Positions 24,993 through 36,557 are shown, counted from the first letter of the stretch. The stretch is DNA of 64,000 nucleotides from Ectothiorhodospiraceae bacterium 2226 (GCA_013348725.1 CP054689.1:2352501-2416500); one strand, 5' to 3'. Notes: a model not told the origin generated them from the letters alone. Made by a program: numbers and translations.

Positions 24993-25102
24993 CAACTAAT
25001 TGCTCTGGCATTTTCCAAGGCCCGCCAGAGGCTGCATGGACACCGGGCAACCCGGACACTGCAGGTAAGCAACATTCGCCCCGCTCTGCGGGGCTTTTTG
25101 TT
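24993..25102 (+). ncRNA. Structured leader or small RNA upstream of glyA (class unknown)
   Basis: About 110 bases between a promoter and an intrinsic terminator. Hairpin 1: CTCTGGC (25003-25009)/GCCAGAG (25024-25030). Hairpin 2: CTGCA (25032-25036)/TGCAG (25060-25064), with inner CCGGG (25043-25047)/CCCGG (25051-25055) and purine-rich GGACA internal loops. Terminator: GCCCCGC/GCGGGGC (25078-25094) and TTTTT. Lying 190 bases before glyA, it could be a ligand-controlled attenuator or a stand-alone small RNA. I do not recognise glycine, ZTP, SAM or SAH riboswitch motifs, nor 4.5S or 6S RNA. Confidence 0.45.
25078..25102 (+). terminator. Intrinsic terminator before glyA
   Basis: Seven-base-pair stem GCCCCGC-TCT-GCGGGGC followed by CTTTTTG-like T-run at 25095-25099. 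It ends the RNA at 24993 onward; glyA needs read-through or a start between 25103 and 25287. Confidence 0.8.
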
Positions 25103-25287
25103 TCCGGGCGACTCGTGTTGCCCGTGCCGGCCGAGCCCGCCACCCCACAATCCTCATGCATCGACGCCCCGAATCGGGTAGTCTTACGCTTTTGCGCCGA
25201 CCGGGCGCCAGGCCCGCGTTTCCCAGCGCGGGCAGGCGCTTGCGCCTCCGTAGGGGGATCCAGACAGTCGGCGGCTCAGGAGGATGC

Positions 25288-26544
<1,257 letters not shown>

Positions 26545-26574
26545 GGGCATCTCGGCGGTCGCCAGGTAGGGCTT

Positions 26575-27096
26575 ATGCGTTGTCCGTTCTGTGGAGCGCC
26601 CGACACCAAGGTCATCGACTCGCGCCTGGCCAACGAGGGCGACATGGTGCGCCGGCGGCGCGAATGCCTGACCTGCGCCGAGCGCTTCACGACCTTCGAG
26701 TCGGCCGAGCTCGCCATGCCGCGGGTGGTCAAGCGCGATGGCACGCGGGTGCCGTTCGATGAGCAGAGGCTGCGCGGCGGGATGCAGCGGGCGTTGGAGA
26801 AGCGGCCGGTCGATACCGAGGCCGTGGAGGCGGCGATCAACCGCATCAAGCATCGCATCCGCGCCACCGGCGAGCGCGAGGTCGCCTCGAGCGATATCGG
26901 CGAGTGGGTGATGCTGGAGCTGCGCGCGCTCGACCAGGTGGCCTACGTGCGTTTCGCCTCGGTGTACCGCAGCTTTCAGGACATGCGCGCCTTCCGTGAA
27001 GAAATCGAGCGTCTGGAGAGCGAGGCGCCGCCGGCCGAGAACGGCCGGCAGATGCCCTTGTTGCCGGCCAACGGCCGTAAGCCGCCCAAGCGATGA
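26575..27096 (+). CDS. nrdR: Transcriptional repressor NrdR
   Basis: 173 residues: zinc ribbon with Cys3-6-31-34, then an ATP-cone domain ([16 protein letters not shown]). NrdR represses ribonucleotide-reductase genes in response to (d)ATP. Length slightly exceeds the usual 150-160 through a proline-rich tail. Its last bases overlap ribD by 4 (ATGA). Confidence 0.97.
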   Translation: MRCPFCGAPDTKVIDSRLANEGDMVRRRRECLTCAERFTTFESAELAMPRVVKRDGTRVPFDEQRLRGGMQRALEKRPVDTEAVEAAINRIKHRIRATGEREVASSDIGEWVMLELRALDQVAYVRFASVYRSFQDMRAFREEIERLESEAPPAENGRQMPLLPANGRKPPKR

Positions 27097-28199
27097 GCTT
27101 CACGCTGCAAGACCACGAACACATGGCGCGTGCCCTCGGCTTGGCGCGGCGTGGTCTGTATACCACCGACCCGAACCCGCGCGTGGGCTGTGTGCTGGTG
27201 CGGGACGGGCGCGTGGTGGGCGAAGGATGGCACGCGCGCGCGGGCGAGGCGCATGCCGAGGTGCATGCGCTGCGCGCCGCGGGCGAGGCGGCCCGCGGGG
27301 CGACCGCCTATGTCACGCTGGAGCCCTGTTGTCACCATGGGCGCACGCCGCCCTGTAGCGCGGCGCTGATCGACGCGGGCGTGGCGCGCGTGGTGGCGGC
27401 CATGGAAGACCCCAATCCGCGTGTGGCCGGCGACGGCCTGCGGGCCCTGGCGCAGGCGGGGGTGGCGGTAGCGAGCGGGCTGATGGCCGCCGAGGCGCAT
27501 GCGCTCAACCCCGGCTTCGTCGCGCGCATGGAACGGGGGCGACCCTGGGTGCGCAGCAAGCTCGCCATGAGCCTCGACGGACGCACCGCCATGGCCTCCG
27601 GTGAAAGCCAGTGGATCACCGGCCCGGCGGCGCGCGCCGATGTGCAGCGCTGGCGCGCGCGCAGCTCCGCCATTCTCACCGGCGCCGGCACCGTGGTCGC
27701 GGACGACCCGGCGCTCACCGTCCGCGAGGCGAGCCTGGGGCGGGTGGACCAGCCGCTGCGCGTGGTGGCCGACAGCGGGCTGCGCACGCCGCCGGCGGCG
27801 CGCCTGTTGCGCGAGCCGGGGACGACCTTGTTGGCCACCTGCGGGCGCCACGAGGCCCCCGCGCGGGCGCTCGAGGCGGCCGGGGCGCAACTCCTACGCC
27901 TGCCCGCGTCCGACGGCGGCGTGGACCTGGCCGCCTTGCTGGCCGAGTTGGCCCGGCGCGAGGTGAACGAGGTGTTGGTGGAGGCGGGTGCCGGGCTGAA
28001 CGGCGCCTTGCTTCAGGCGGGGCTGGTCGACGAACTCGTCGTGTACATGGCCCCGGTGGTGCTGGGCGATGGCGCGCGGGGCCTGTTTCACCTGCCGGCA
28101 CTGACGCGCATGGCCGAGCGCATGCGCTTCGACGTGCGCGAGATACGGGCGGTGGGGGAGGACCTGCGTTTGACCCTGCGCCCTGTGGAGGTGGGCTGA
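27093..28199 (+). CDS. ribD: Bifunctional riboflavin deaminase/reductase RibD
   Basis: 368 residues: N-terminal cytidine-deaminase-like domain with HAEVHAL and [11 protein letters not shown] zinc motifs, then a reductase domain ([17 protein letters not shown], and [16 protein letters not shown]). Does the second and third steps of riboflavin synthesis. Overlaps nrdR at the start and ribE at the stop (TGATG), so the whole set is one coupled operon. Confidence 0.97.
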   Translation: MSFTLQDHEHMARALGLARRGLYTTDPNPRVGCVLVRDGRVVGEGWHARAGEAHAEVHALRAAGEAARGATAYVTLEPCCHHGRTPPCSAALIDAGVARVVAAMEDPNPRVAGDGLRALAQAGVAVASGLMAAEAHALNPGFVARMERGRPWVRSKLAMSLDGRTAMASGESQWITGPAARADVQRWRARSSAILTGAGTVVADDPALTVREASLGRVDQPLRVVADSGLRTPPAARLLREPGTTLLATCGRHEAPARALEAAGAQLLRLPASDGGVDLAALLAELARREVNEVLVEAGAGLNGALLQAGLVDELVVYMAPVVLGDGARGLFHLPALTRMAERMRFDVREIRAVGEDLRLTLRPVEVG

Positions 28200-28852
28200 T
28201 GTTTACCGGGATCATTCAGGCGGTCGGCGAGGTCGCGGCGCTGGAGCCGCGCGGCGGCGACCTGCGCCTGCGGGTGCGCAGCGGCGCCTTGGATCTGGGC
28301 GATGTGGCGCTGGGCGACAGCATCGCGGTGAGCGGTGTGTGTCTGACCGCGGTGGAATTGCCGGGCGACGGCTTCTGGGCGGACGTCTCGCGCGAGACGC
28401 TGGCGTGCACCACACTCGGTGCGCTGGGCGTGGGCGGCCGCGTGAACCTGGAGAAGGCGCTCACGCCCACCACGCGGCTGGGCGGCCACCTGGTGAGCGG
28501 GCATGTGGACGGCCTCGGCGTAGTGGTCGAGCGCCGCCCCGAGGCGCGCTCGGTGCGTTTCGTGTTCGAGGCGCCGCGCGAACTGGCGCGCTACATCGCG
28601 GGTAAGGGCTCGATCTGCATCGAAGGCGTCAGTCTCACCGTGAACGAGGTGAACGGGACGCGCTTTGGGGTTAACATCGTGCCTCACACGCTCGCCCACA
28701 CCACCCTGGATGCCCTGCTACCCGGGGCGCGGGTCAACCTCGAAGTGGACGTCATCGCCCGGTATCTGGAGCGACTGCTGCTCGGCGAGAAGGCCGCCGA
28801 GCCGGGCATCACCGAGGCCTTCCTGGAGGAACACGGCTTTTTGCGCCGCTAG
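28199..28852 (+). CDS. ribE: Riboflavin synthase alpha subunit
   Basis: 217 residues with the family start MFTGIIQ and two homologous halves (SGVCLTAV in the first; EGVSLTVNEV in the second). It dismutates two lumazines to riboflavin. The ATG overlaps the ribD stop codon. Normal length. Confidence 0.97.
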   Translation: MFTGIIQAVGEVAALEPRGGDLRLRVRSGALDLGDVALGDSIAVSGVCLTAVELPGDGFWADVSRETLACTTLGALGVGGRVNLEKALTPTTRLGGHLVSGHVDGLGVVVERRPEARSVRFVFEAPRELARYIAGKGSICIEGVSLTVNEVNGTRFGVNIVPHTLAHTTLDALLPGARVNLEVDVIARYLERLLLGEKAAEPGITEAFLEEHGFLRR

Positions 28853-28867
28853 CGCGGGCCGACACCT

Positions 28868-29977
28868 ATGCCGCTGAACAGCATCGAAGAGATAGTCGCC
28901 GACATCCGTCAGGGCAAGATGGTGATCCTGATGGACGACGAGGATCGCGAGAACGAGGGCGACCTGATCATGGCGGCCTCGTTGGTGCGCCCCGAGGACA
29001 TCAACTTCATGGCCCGCTACGGGCGCGGCTTGGTGTGTCTCACCCTCACGCGCGAGCGCTGCGAGCGGCTGCGCCTGCCGCTCATGGTCAGCAACACCAA
29101 CGACAAGCACGCCACCAATTTCACCGTCTCCATCGAGGCGGCCGAGGGCGTGACCACGGGGATCTCGGCGGCCGATCGCGCGGTGACGGTGCAGGCGGCG
29201 GTGGCGCCCGGCGCCCAGCCCACCGACATCGTGCAGCCGGGGCACATCTTTCCGCTCATGGCGCAGCCGGGCGGGGTGCTCACGCGCGCGGGGCACACCG
29301 AGGCGGGCTGCGATCTGGCCCGGCTGGCCGGTCTGGAGCCCGCGGCCGTCATCGTCGAGATTCTCAATGAGGACGGCTCCATGGCGCGGCGCCCGGATCT
29401 TGAGGTCTTTGCCGCCCAGCATGGGCTCAAGATCGGCACGGTGGCGGACCTGATCCACTACCGTTTGCAGCATGAGCACAACGTAGAGTGCGCCGCCCGC
29501 TGCGCGATGCCGACCGCGCACGGCGAGTTTCGGCTGCACGTCTACCGCGACTGCGTGGGGGGCGAGGTGCACCTTGCGCTGGTCAAGGGCGAGCCGCGGG
29601 CGGACCAGCCGGTGCTGGTGCGCGTGCATGTGGAGAACACCCTGTGCGATCTGTTCGGCAGCCGACGCGAGGACTGCGGCTGGCCGCTCGATGATGCCTT
29701 GGCGCGGATCGCCCGCGAGCCGGCCGGGGTACTGATCGTGCTGCGCCGCGCACTCGCGCCGGACGAGCTGGTGCGCAGCGTGCAGGACTACGCCCTGCGC
29801 GATCAGGGCGTGGAGTTGCCGCGCGATGAACCGCGTGCGGACCTGCGCACGTACGGAATCGGCGCGCAGATCCTGATGGACCTGGGCGTGCGGCGCATGC
29901 GCGTGCTGTCGGCGCCCAAGCGCATGCACGGCCTGTCGGGTTTCGATCTCGAAGTGGTGGAATACGTCAGTGAATAG
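28868..29977 (+). CDS. ribBX: RibB with degenerate RibA-like domain (RibBX type)
   Basis: 369 residues. The N-terminal 200 residues are a complete dihydroxybutanone-phosphate synthase ([34 protein letters not shown]). The C-terminal half resembles GTP cyclohydrolase II but has lost catalytic-zinc ligands: where active RibA has SEC...RCDCG, this protein reads [17 protein letters not shown]. This matches the RibBX variant described in Proteobacteria, whose second half is not a cyclohydrolase. An independent ribA is expected elsewhere. Flanked by ribE and ribH. Confidence 0.93.
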   Translation: MPLNSIEEIVADIRQGKMVILMDDEDRENEGDLIMAASLVRPEDINFMARYGRGLVCLTLTRERCERLRLPLMVSNTNDKHATNFTVSIEAAEGVTTGISAADRAVTVQAAVAPGAQPTDIVQPGHIFPLMAQPGGVLTRAGHTEAGCDLARLAGLEPAAVIVEILNEDGSMARRPDLEVFAAQHGLKIGTVADLIHYRLQHEHNVECAARCAMPTAHGEFRLHVYRDCVGGEVHLALVKGEPRADQPVLVRVHVENTLCDLFGSRREDCGWPLDDALARIAREPAGVLIVLRRALAPDELVRSVQDYALRDQGVELPRDEPRADLRTYGIGAQILMDLGVRRMRVLSAPKRMHGLSGFDLEVVEYVSE

Positions 29978-30009
29978 CCGGCCGGACCGGCGCACACGCG
30001 GGGGAATGT

Positions 30010-30486
<477 letters not shown>

Positions 30487-30496
30487 CGGAGCACGG

Positions 30497-30937
30497 ATGA
30501 GTCGTCACAAGCGCAGTAACGCGCGCCGCTTGGCCTTGCAGGCCCTCTACCAGTGGGACCTCGCCGACCAGGACGCGCGCGCCATCCAACAGCAGTTCGT
30601 GGAGGACGAGGAGCTCTCGGGTGCCGAGCTGGAGTACTTCCAGGGCCTGCTGCAGGGCGTCGCGCGCGAGTGCGCGGCCCTGGACCGCGATATCAGTCCC
30701 CACCTCGACCGCTCCCTGGCGGGTCTCGATCCGGTCGAGCGCGCGGTGTTGCGCCTGGGCGCGTTTGAGCTGCGCTTTCATCCCGAGATTCCCTATCGCG
30801 TGGTGATCAACGAGGCCGTGGAGCTCGCCAAGACCTTCGGCGCGGACCAGGGGCACAAGTACGTCAACGGTATCCTCGACAAGGTGGCGCGCGCCGTGCG
30901 CGAGGTCGAGGTGGCGGCGCGCCAGGGGCGGCGCTAG
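30497..30937 (+). CDS. nusB: Transcription antitermination factor NusB
   Basis: 146 residues; begins with the NusB RRLALQALYQWDL pattern and has VERAVLRLGAFEL and YRVVINEAVELAKTFG. Binds boxA RNA with S10 for rRNA antitermination. Starts 10 bases after ribH. Confidence 0.97.
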   Translation: MSRHKRSNARRLALQALYQWDLADQDARAIQQQFVEDEELSGAELEYFQGLLQGVARECAALDRDISPHLDRSLAGLDPVERAVLRLGAFELRFHPEIPYRVVINEAVELAKTFGADQGHKYVNGILDKVARAVREVEVAARQGRR

Positions 30938-30968
30938 CGCGGCGCGCCGAGCGGCGCGGCACGGAGCC

Positions 30969-31958
30969 ATGGGCGAGTTCGACCTGATCGCGCGGCATTT
31001 CGCCCGCCTGGGCGCACAGCGCCGCGACGTCACGCTCGGCGTGGGCGACGACGCCGCGCTGCTCGCACCGCCCGCCGGCCAGCATCTGGTGGTGGCGGTC
31101 GACACGCTGGTGGCGGGTGTCCATTTCCCCACCGATACGGCAGCCGCCGACATCGGCCACAAGGCCTTGGCGGTCAACCTCAGCGACCTGGCGGCGATGG
31201 GCGCACAGCCCGCCTGGTTCACCCTCAGCCTGACCCTGCCCCGCGCCGACGAGGCGTGGCTGACCGCGTTCGCGGGCGGCTTGCGCGCCCTGGCCGAGGC
31301 GCACGGCGTGCAACTTGTGGGCGGCGACACCACCCGCGGGCCCTTGACCATCAGCGTACAAGTGCTCGGCTTCGCGCCGCCCGAGGCCGCGCTGCGTCGC
31401 AGCGGGGCGCGACCGGGCGACGGCGTCTACGTCAGCGGCACGCTGGGCGACGCCGCGCTGGGGCTGGCGGCGGTGCAGGGGCGTGTCGAGCTGCCCGGCG
31501 AGTCGGCGCGGCGCCTGCGCACCCGCTTGGATCGTCCCACGCCCCGGGTGGCGCTGGGGCTCGCCTTGCGCGGGCTCGCCACTAGCGCCATCGATCTCTC
31601 CGACGGTCTAGCCGGCGATCTCACGCATATCCTGGCGGCCAGCGGCGTGGGGGCGGTGCTCGACTGTACGGCGCTGCCGCTGGCGGCCGAGGTGCGTGCC
31701 TGGGGCGAGACGGAGCCGGCGGCGTGGCGGCTGGCGCTGTCCGGCGGGGACGACTACGAACTCTGCTTTACCGCGCCCCCCGCGCAGCAGGCGGCGGTGG
31801 AGCGCGCCTGCGCACAGGCGGGCGTGCCCTGCACCCGGATCGGCAGCATCGTGGCGGGGGAGGGTCTGCAACTGCGCGGGCGCGACGGCGTCCCCCTGCC
31901 GGTCCCGCTGCGGGGCTACGAGCACTTCGCCGAGGAACGGGACGCCGATCCACGCTGA
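30969..31958 (+). CDS. thiL: Thiamine-monophosphate kinase
   Basis: 329 residues of the ThiL/PurM family: MGEFDLIARHFA start, VGDDAALLAPP phosphate site, DTLVAGVHFP, and a C-terminal SGGDDYELCFT motif. Makes thiamine diphosphate. It ends 3 bases from the convergent psd stop. No pgpA follows, unlike many relatives. Confidence 0.96.
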   Translation: MGEFDLIARHFARLGAQRRDVTLGVGDDAALLAPPAGQHLVVAVDTLVAGVHFPTDTAAADIGHKALAVNLSDLAAMGAQPAWFTLSLTLPRADEAWLTAFAGGLRALAEAHGVQLVGGDTTRGPLTISVQVLGFAPPEAALRRSGARPGDGVYVSGTLGDAALGLAAVQGRVELPGESARRLRTRLDRPTPRVALGLALRGLATSAIDLSDGLAGDLTHILAASGVGAVLDCTALPLAAEVRAWGETEPAAWRLALSGGDDYELCFTAPPAQQAAVERACAQAGVPCTRIGSIVAGEGLQLRGRDGVPLPVPLRGYEHFAEERDADPR

Positions 31959-31961
31959 GGC

Positions 31962-32867
31962 TCAGCGCAGCATGCGCCCCAGCAGTTCGCCCATTTGCAC
32001 GGCGTCGGTGGGCCCATGGTGCGGCTCCCAGGCCATCGCGCCGGGCGGGAACAACACGATCACCGTGGAGCCCATGTTGAAGCGACCGAGTTCGGCGCCC
32101 CGCGCGAGCTGCGGCCCGTCTTCATAATCCCAGCGCCGCACGCGCGCACGGGTGGGGGGCGTCACCAGTCCCGACCAGACCATTTCGATGCCCGCCACGA
32201 ACAGCGCGCCCACCAGAATGACCGCCATGGGCCCGGCCTCGGTGTCGAACAGCGCCACGACGCGTTCGTTGCGCGCGAACAGCCCCGGTACCACGCGGGC
32301 GGTGCGGCTGTTGACGCTGAACAGGCGCCCGGGGACGTGCAGCATGCTGCGCAGGGTTCCCGCGCAGGGCATGTGCACCCGGTGATAGTCTTTGGGGCTG
32401 AGGTAGATGGTGGCGAATTGGCCGCCCAGAAAGGGAGCGGCGTCCGCCGCGCCGCCACCGAGCAGGGCCTGCAGAGTGTACTGGTGACCTTTGGCCTGGA
32501 AGATTTGGTCGCCCGCGATGCTGCCCAGTTGACTGAAGGCGCCGTCGGCGGGGCTGACGATTCCCTCGGGCGGCTCGGCGATGGGGCGGGCGCCGGGCAC
32601 CAGGGGCCGGGTGAAGAAACTGTTGAAGTCCGGGTAGGCCTCCGGCGTCGGTTCGGCGGCCAAGTTCATGTCCACGCCGTAGGCGCGGATGAACGCCCGG
32701 ATCATGGCGTTCTTCAACGCGGCCGGGCGCCGCAGGCGCGTCAGGCGGTGGGCGAGCAGCGACAGGGCGTGGTGCGGGAGCGCGTACTGCGGCAGAGTCA
32801 GGACACGATCGAGCCAGGAGGCGGCCACGTCGACACGCGGCCGCCGGCGAGCGGATGAACGTTCCAC
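31962..32867 (-). CDS. psd: Phosphatidylserine decarboxylase
   Basis: 301 residues, GTG start at 32867 just 3 bases after the stop of the upstream copper-chaperone gene. The pyruvoyl precursor cleavage motif is present near the C-terminus as NMGSTVIVLF (usually LGST), and the SPADG and DYHRVHMP catalytic Asp and His segments are intact. Converts phosphatidylserine to phosphatidylethanolamine at the inner membrane. No ribosome site is obvious, so the start is coupled or slightly uncertain. Confidence 0.93.
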   Translation of the reverse strand: MERSSARRRPRVDVAASWLDRVLTLPQYALPHHALSLLAHRLTRLRRPAALKNAMIRAFIRAYGVDMNLAAEPTPEAYPDFNSFFTRPLVPGARPIAEPPEGIVSPADGAFSQLGSIAGDQIFQAKGHQYTLQALLGGGAADAAPFLGGQFATIYLSPKDYHRVHMPCAGTLRSMLHVPGRLFSVNSRTARVVPGLFARNERVVALFDTEAGPMAVILVGALFVAGIEMVWSGLVTPPTRARVRRWDYEDGPQLARGAELGRFNMGSTVIVLFPPGAMAWEPHHGPTDAVQMGELLGRMLR

Positions 32868-32870
32868 CGG

Positions 32871-33356
32871 CTAGTGACCGTGGTGGCCGGAGTGACTGCC
32901 GTGCCCGGAGTGATCGTGATGGCGCTGCCCGCCGTCGCGCCGGCGCTGCACCGGGGCGTCGAACTGCAGCGTGCTGCCATCGTCGAACTGCAGTTCGATG
33001 GCGACCGTCGCGCCCGCGCCAGGGACCTGGCTTGGGTGCATCAGCATGAGGTGGTGGCCGCCGGGCTCCAAGACCGCGGTGGCGCCGGCCTCGATGGGCA
33101 GGTTGGTAATGTGTTCCATACGCGCGACGCCTTCGGCCATGACGGTGCGGTGCAGCTCCGACATACCGAAACCGGCCGCGGAGACGCCCACCAGGCGGCG
33201 CGTCTCGGCGCTGTCGTTGTGGAGCGTGAGGTAGCCGGCCATGACGTGCGCCGTCGGCGGTGCTTCGCGCACCCAGGGGTCGGTGACGCGCAGCTCCGTG
33301 GCCAGGGCGGGCGACGTCGCCAGCATCAACAGCAGGTAGGCGATAGCGCGGCGCAT
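32871..33356 (-). CDS. PCu(A)C periplasmic copper chaperone with His-rich tail
   Basis: 161-residue precursor with a signal peptide (ALA-TE). Copper ligands follow the H-x-M pattern of the family: MSELHRTVM and HHLMLM. The last 20 residues are almost all His, Gly and Ser, an added metal-binding tail. PCu(A)C proteins deliver Cu(I) to the CuA site of cytochrome oxidase, working with Sco, encoded immediately upstream. Confidence 0.93.
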   Translation of the reverse strand: MRRAIAYLLLMLATSPALATELRVTDPWVREAPPTAHVMAGYLTLHNDSAETRRLVGVSAAGFGMSELHRTVMAEGVARMEHITNLPIEAGATAVLEPGGHHLMLMHPSQVPGAGATVAIELQFDDGSTLQFDAPVQRRRDGGQRHHDHSGHGSHSGHHGH

Positions 33357-33358
33357 GG

Positions 33359-34012
33359 TCAGCCCTCGTAGTGCTGCAGGATGGTCAGCATGTCCTGGCT
33401 CATGTCCTCGCCGTAGTGCGGCGAGGAGAACAGCGCGGACCAGCGCCCCTGCGGGTCGAACAGCAGCACGGCGGCGCTGTGATGCACGTCATAGGCGCCT
33501 TCTACTTTCCCCTGCTCGTGCACGAACACGATGCCCACTTGGCGGGTGAGGCGGCGGATCTGCTCCAGCTCGCCGGTCACGCCCACGAACTCGGGGTTGA
33601 AGTGGTTCATGTAGGCCGCGACCTGCGCCGGCGTATCGCGGGCCGGGTCGACCGAGACGAACGCGACCTGCAGCTGGTCCTCGTAGCCCTGTTGGGCGAG
33701 GCGCTGCTTCACGTCGTCCAGCACCGCCAGCGTGGTGGGGCAGACGTCCGGGCAGTTGGTGAACCCGAAGAAGGCCAGCGTCCACTGCCCCGTCAGGCGA
33801 GAGCGGTCGAACGCTTGTCCGTGATGGTCGACCAGGGTGAAGTCGTCGAGCGGCTGCGCCTCCGGCAGGGCGGTGCCGTAGCGCAGTTCCGGCAGCGGGG
33901 CGGACGCGCGGTCGGCCGTCAGCCATAGGCTGAGGCCGATGCCCAGGGCTAGAGCCCCTACGAGGATGATCAGGCTGACAAAGTACTGGGCAAGGCGGTT
34001 GGTGTTTTGCAT
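33359..34012 (-). CDS. SCO1/SenC-family copper chaperone
   Basis: 217 residues from the ATG at 34012: one N-terminal membrane anchor (YFVSLIILVGALALGIGL), then a thioredoxin-like domain with copper/redox motif CPDVCP and the distal His in YDVHHSAAV. Helps build the CuA centre of haem-copper oxidases. In-frame ATGs at 34027 and 34120 exist and none has a good ribosome site. It ends 2 bases before the PCu(A)C gene; no oxidase genes are in the window. Confidence 0.92.
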   Translation of the reverse strand: MQNTNRLAQYFVSLIILVGALALGIGLSLWLTADRASAPLPELRYGTALPEAQPLDDFTLVDHHGQAFDRSRLTGQWTLAFFGFTNCPDVCPTTLAVLDDVKQRLAQQGYEDQLQVAFVSVDPARDTPAQVAAYMNHFNPEFVGVTGELEQIRRLTRQVGIVFVHEQGKVEGAYDVHHSAAVLLFDPQGRWSALFSSPHYGEDMSQDMLTILQHYEG

Positions 34013-34188
34013 GGCGCCATTATGCATAGACCGGCGCGCAGGGCCAAGGGATCGCAAGGTTGGGTGCGCGTGTGCGGGCAGTGTCGGCGCGCTGGCTATA
34101 CTTGGCCGGAAATATCGCACGGCGGACGACGCGGGCTTTCGGGTGCGCGCCGTCTCGCCGGTCTACATCACAGCATGAGGGGGAGACA

Positions 34189-35178
34189 GTGGCGCGAATT
34201 CTGGTGGTCGGGGGCGCGGGCTATATCGGTTCGCACATGGTGAAGGTGCTCGCGCGCGCGGGCCACGAGGTGGTGACGCTGGACAATCTGTCGACCGGCT
34301 ACCGGGACGCGGTGGTGGCAGGGGAGCTGATCGCGGGGGATATCGCGGACACCGAACTGCTGGACCGGTTGTTTGGGGCGCGGCGCTTCGACGGCGTGAT
34401 GCACTTTGCGTCCTACATTCAGGTGGGCGAGTCGGTGCGCGAACCGGCGATGTATTACCGCAACAACGTGCTGAACACCCTCAACCTGCTCGAGGCGATG
34501 GTGCGCCACGGCGCGCCGCCGTTCATTTTCTCGTCCACCGCCGCGGTGTTCGGCGAGCCGCGGCAGGTGCCCATCGACGATCATCAACCGCGGGCGCCCA
34601 TCAATCCTTACGGTCATAGCAAGGCGATGGTCGAACAGATGCTGGAGGATTTCGATCACGCGTACGGGCTCAAGTCGATCTGCCTGCGCTATTTCAATGC
34701 CGCGGGCGCCGACCCCGACGGCGCCGTCGGCGAGCGCCACGAGCCGGAGACCCACCTCATTCCGTTGGTGTTGCAGGCCGCTTCGGGGCGGCGCGAAGCC
34801 ATCAGCGTGTTCGGGCGCGATTACGACACCCCCGACGGCACCTGCATTCGTGACTATATCCACGTCATGGACCTGTGCGACGCGCATCTACTGGCGCTGG
34901 AGCGGCTGTTGCAAGGCGGCGCGAGCGACCGCTACAACCTCGGCAACGGGCAGGGTTTCTCGGTGCAGGAGGTGATCGAGGCGGCGCGGCGCGTCACGCG
35001 CTGTCCGATCGAGGTGCGCGAGGCGCCGCGGCGCGCCGGCGATCCCGCGCGACTGGTGGCCGATGCCGGCCGCGCGCGCGAGGTGCTCGGCTGGCAGCCG
35101 CGCTATGCGGCACTCGATACCATCGTCGCGCACGCCTGGGCCTGGGAGCGCAAGATGGCGGGTCTGGCGGCCGCGTAG
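34189..35178 (+). CDS. galE: UDP-glucose 4-epimerase
   Basis: 329 residues from a GTG at 34189 placed directly before the NAD motif VGGAGYIGSHMV, with GAGGGGGA upstream. Catalytic Tyr-x3-Lys is NPYGHSKAM; Ser-Thr of FSSTAAVFG is present. Supplies UDP-galactose for surface polysaccharide. It stands alone, divergent from the Sco gene. Confidence 0.94.
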   Translation: MARILVVGGAGYIGSHMVKVLARAGHEVVTLDNLSTGYRDAVVAGELIAGDIADTELLDRLFGARRFDGVMHFASYIQVGESVREPAMYYRNNVLNTLNLLEAMVRHGAPPFIFSSTAAVFGEPRQVPIDDHQPRAPINPYGHSKAMVEQMLEDFDHAYGLKSICLRYFNAAGADPDGAVGERHEPETHLIPLVLQAASGRREAISVFGRDYDTPDGTCIRDYIHVMDLCDAHLLALERLLQGGASDRYNLGNGQGFSVQEVIEAARRVTRCPIEVREAPRRAGDPARLVADAGRAREVLGWQPRYAALDTIVAHAWAWERKMAGLAAA

Positions 35179-35266
35179 CGCGGGCGGCCGGCCGCGCCGC
35201 CGGCTCGACGAGTGCGCCGCCGGCTCGTCTAGACTGAGTGGGAAACTCGTCGAACCGGGAGGCGCC

Positions 35267-35725
35267 ATGTCGGTCAACTCCGCGCGGGTGATGAAACACA
35301 CCGATCCGGGCTTGAACGCGCAGTTTCGTGCGGACGTGGAGGCGCGTGTGGAGCGGCTCGCGGCCGAGGGCCCGCAAGCCATCGAGACGCGCCTACGCGA
35401 GTTGGAGCGGGAGTGGGATATCGAGCGGGTACTGGAGGCCAACGCGGGGAGCTTGGCCGCCATGAGCGCGCTGCTCGCCGCCACGAACAGCCGGCGCTGG
35501 TTGTTGCTGACGGGAGTAGTCGGCACTTTTCTAACCCAGCACGCGGTGCAGGGTTGGTGTCCGCCGGTACCGTTATTCCGCCGCCTGGGCTATCGCACCA
35601 CAGCGGAGATCGATTACGAGCGCGTGGCACTCAGGGCCGCGCGGGGCGACTTCACGGGCCGAGAGGACGATCCGGCTGCTGCTTTGGACGTTGCCGCTCG
35701 CACGGTGGGGCTGCACCAGCGCTAG
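35267..35725 (+). CDS. DUF2892-like small membrane protein (family uncertain)
   Basis: 152 residues from the ATG at 35267 (GGGAGG upstream). The first 65 residues are charged helix (ELEREWDIERVLEAN). Two hydrophobic stretches follow, and a GWCPPVPLFRRLGYRT-EIDYERVALRAARGDF motif that recalls DUF2892/YgaP-type small membrane proteins with a Cys-Pro. Function is unknown; some relatives are linked with rhodanese domains. It is convergent with folE2. Confidence 0.65.
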   Translation: MSVNSARVMKHTDPGLNAQFRADVEARVERLAAEGPQAIETRLRELEREWDIERVLEANAGSLAAMSALLAATNSRRWLLLTGVVGTFLTQHAVQGWCPPVPLFRRLGYRTTAEIDYERVALRAARGDFTGREDDPAAALDVAARTVGLHQR

Positions 35726-35735
35726 CCCCGACCGT

Positions 35736-36557
35736 TTACCAGGCGGGGTTGTCCTTGTCCTTCTCGATCAGCGCGTAGGCCGAATGGTTGTGGATGGACT
35801 CGAAGTTCTCGGATTCCACCACGAAGGCGCCGATGCGCTCCTCCGCGTTCAGGCGCGCGGCGACGTCGCGCACCATGTCCTCGACGAACTTGGGATTGTC
35901 GTAGGCACGCTCGGTGACGTACTTCTCGTCCGGCCGCTTGAGCAGGCCGAACAGTTCGCACGAGGCCTCGCTCTCCACGATGTCGATCAGGTCTTCGATC
36001 CAGACGAAGTCGCGCAGGCGCGCGGTGACGGTGACGTGCGAGCGCTGGTTGTGGGCACCGTACGCCGAAATTTCCTTGGAGCAGGGGCACAGGCTGGTGA
36101 CCGGCACCACGACCTTGATGGTCATGACCGGACCTGCCTCGGTGAGTTCGCCGACGAAGGTGACGTTGTAATCGATCAGGCTGCGTACGCCGGACACCGG
36201 CGCGGCCTTCTCGATGAAGTAGGGGAAGGCCATCTCGATGTGACCGGCCTGCGCTTCGAGGATCTCGGTCATCTCGCCGAGCATCTCCTTGAAGCTCTTC
36301 ACGCAGATCTCGCGCTCGTGGCGGTTGAGGATCGCGACGAAGCGCGACATGTGCGTGCCCTTGAAGTTGTGCGGCAGGTTCACGTACATGTTGAAATTCG
36401 CCACGGTGTGCTGCTCACCGCCGGCGCGCTGGCGCACCCGCACCGGGTGGCGGATGTCCTTGATGCCCACCTTGTTGATCGGGATGCAGCGCGTGTCGGC
36501 GCTGGCCTGCACGTCAGCGATGACGGGCGTGACGACGGAGGCAGGGCTTTGGCTCAT
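35736..36557 (-). CDS. folE2: GTP cyclohydrolase I type B (FolE2)
   Basis: 273 residues of the COG1469 family: [20 protein letters not shown] active-site segment with metal Cys, and [13 protein letters not shown]. Makes 7,8-dihydroneopterin triphosphate for folate (and queuosine). In many bacteria it is the zinc-sparing paralogue of FolE. No Zur-like box is obvious. It sits alone between a small membrane-protein gene and dxs. Confidence 0.95.
   Translation of the reverse strand: MSQSPASVVTPVIADVQASADTRCIPINKVGIKDIRHPVRVRQRAGGEQHTVANFNMYVNLPHNFKGTHMSRFVAILNRHEREICVKSFKEMLGEMTEILEAQAGHIEMAFPYFIEKAAPVSGVRSLIDYNVTFVGELTEAGPVMTIKVVVPVTSLCPCSKEISAYGAHNQRSHVTVTARLRDFVWIEDLIDIVESEASCELFGLLKRPDEKYVTERAYDNPKFVEDMVRDVAARLNAEERIGAFVVESENFESIHNHSAYALIEKDKDNPAW

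Noticed and set aside
24993-25102. ZTP (pfl) or glycine riboswitch upstream of glyA
   Set aside because: The expected conserved core sequences of these classes (for example CCGCCUGGGC for ZTP) are not present, so I kept it as an unclassified structured RNA.
27611-28852. A 413-codon frame that would extend riboflavin synthase far upstream
   Set aside because: RibE begins at 28199 with MFTGIIQ; the extension lies inside ribD.
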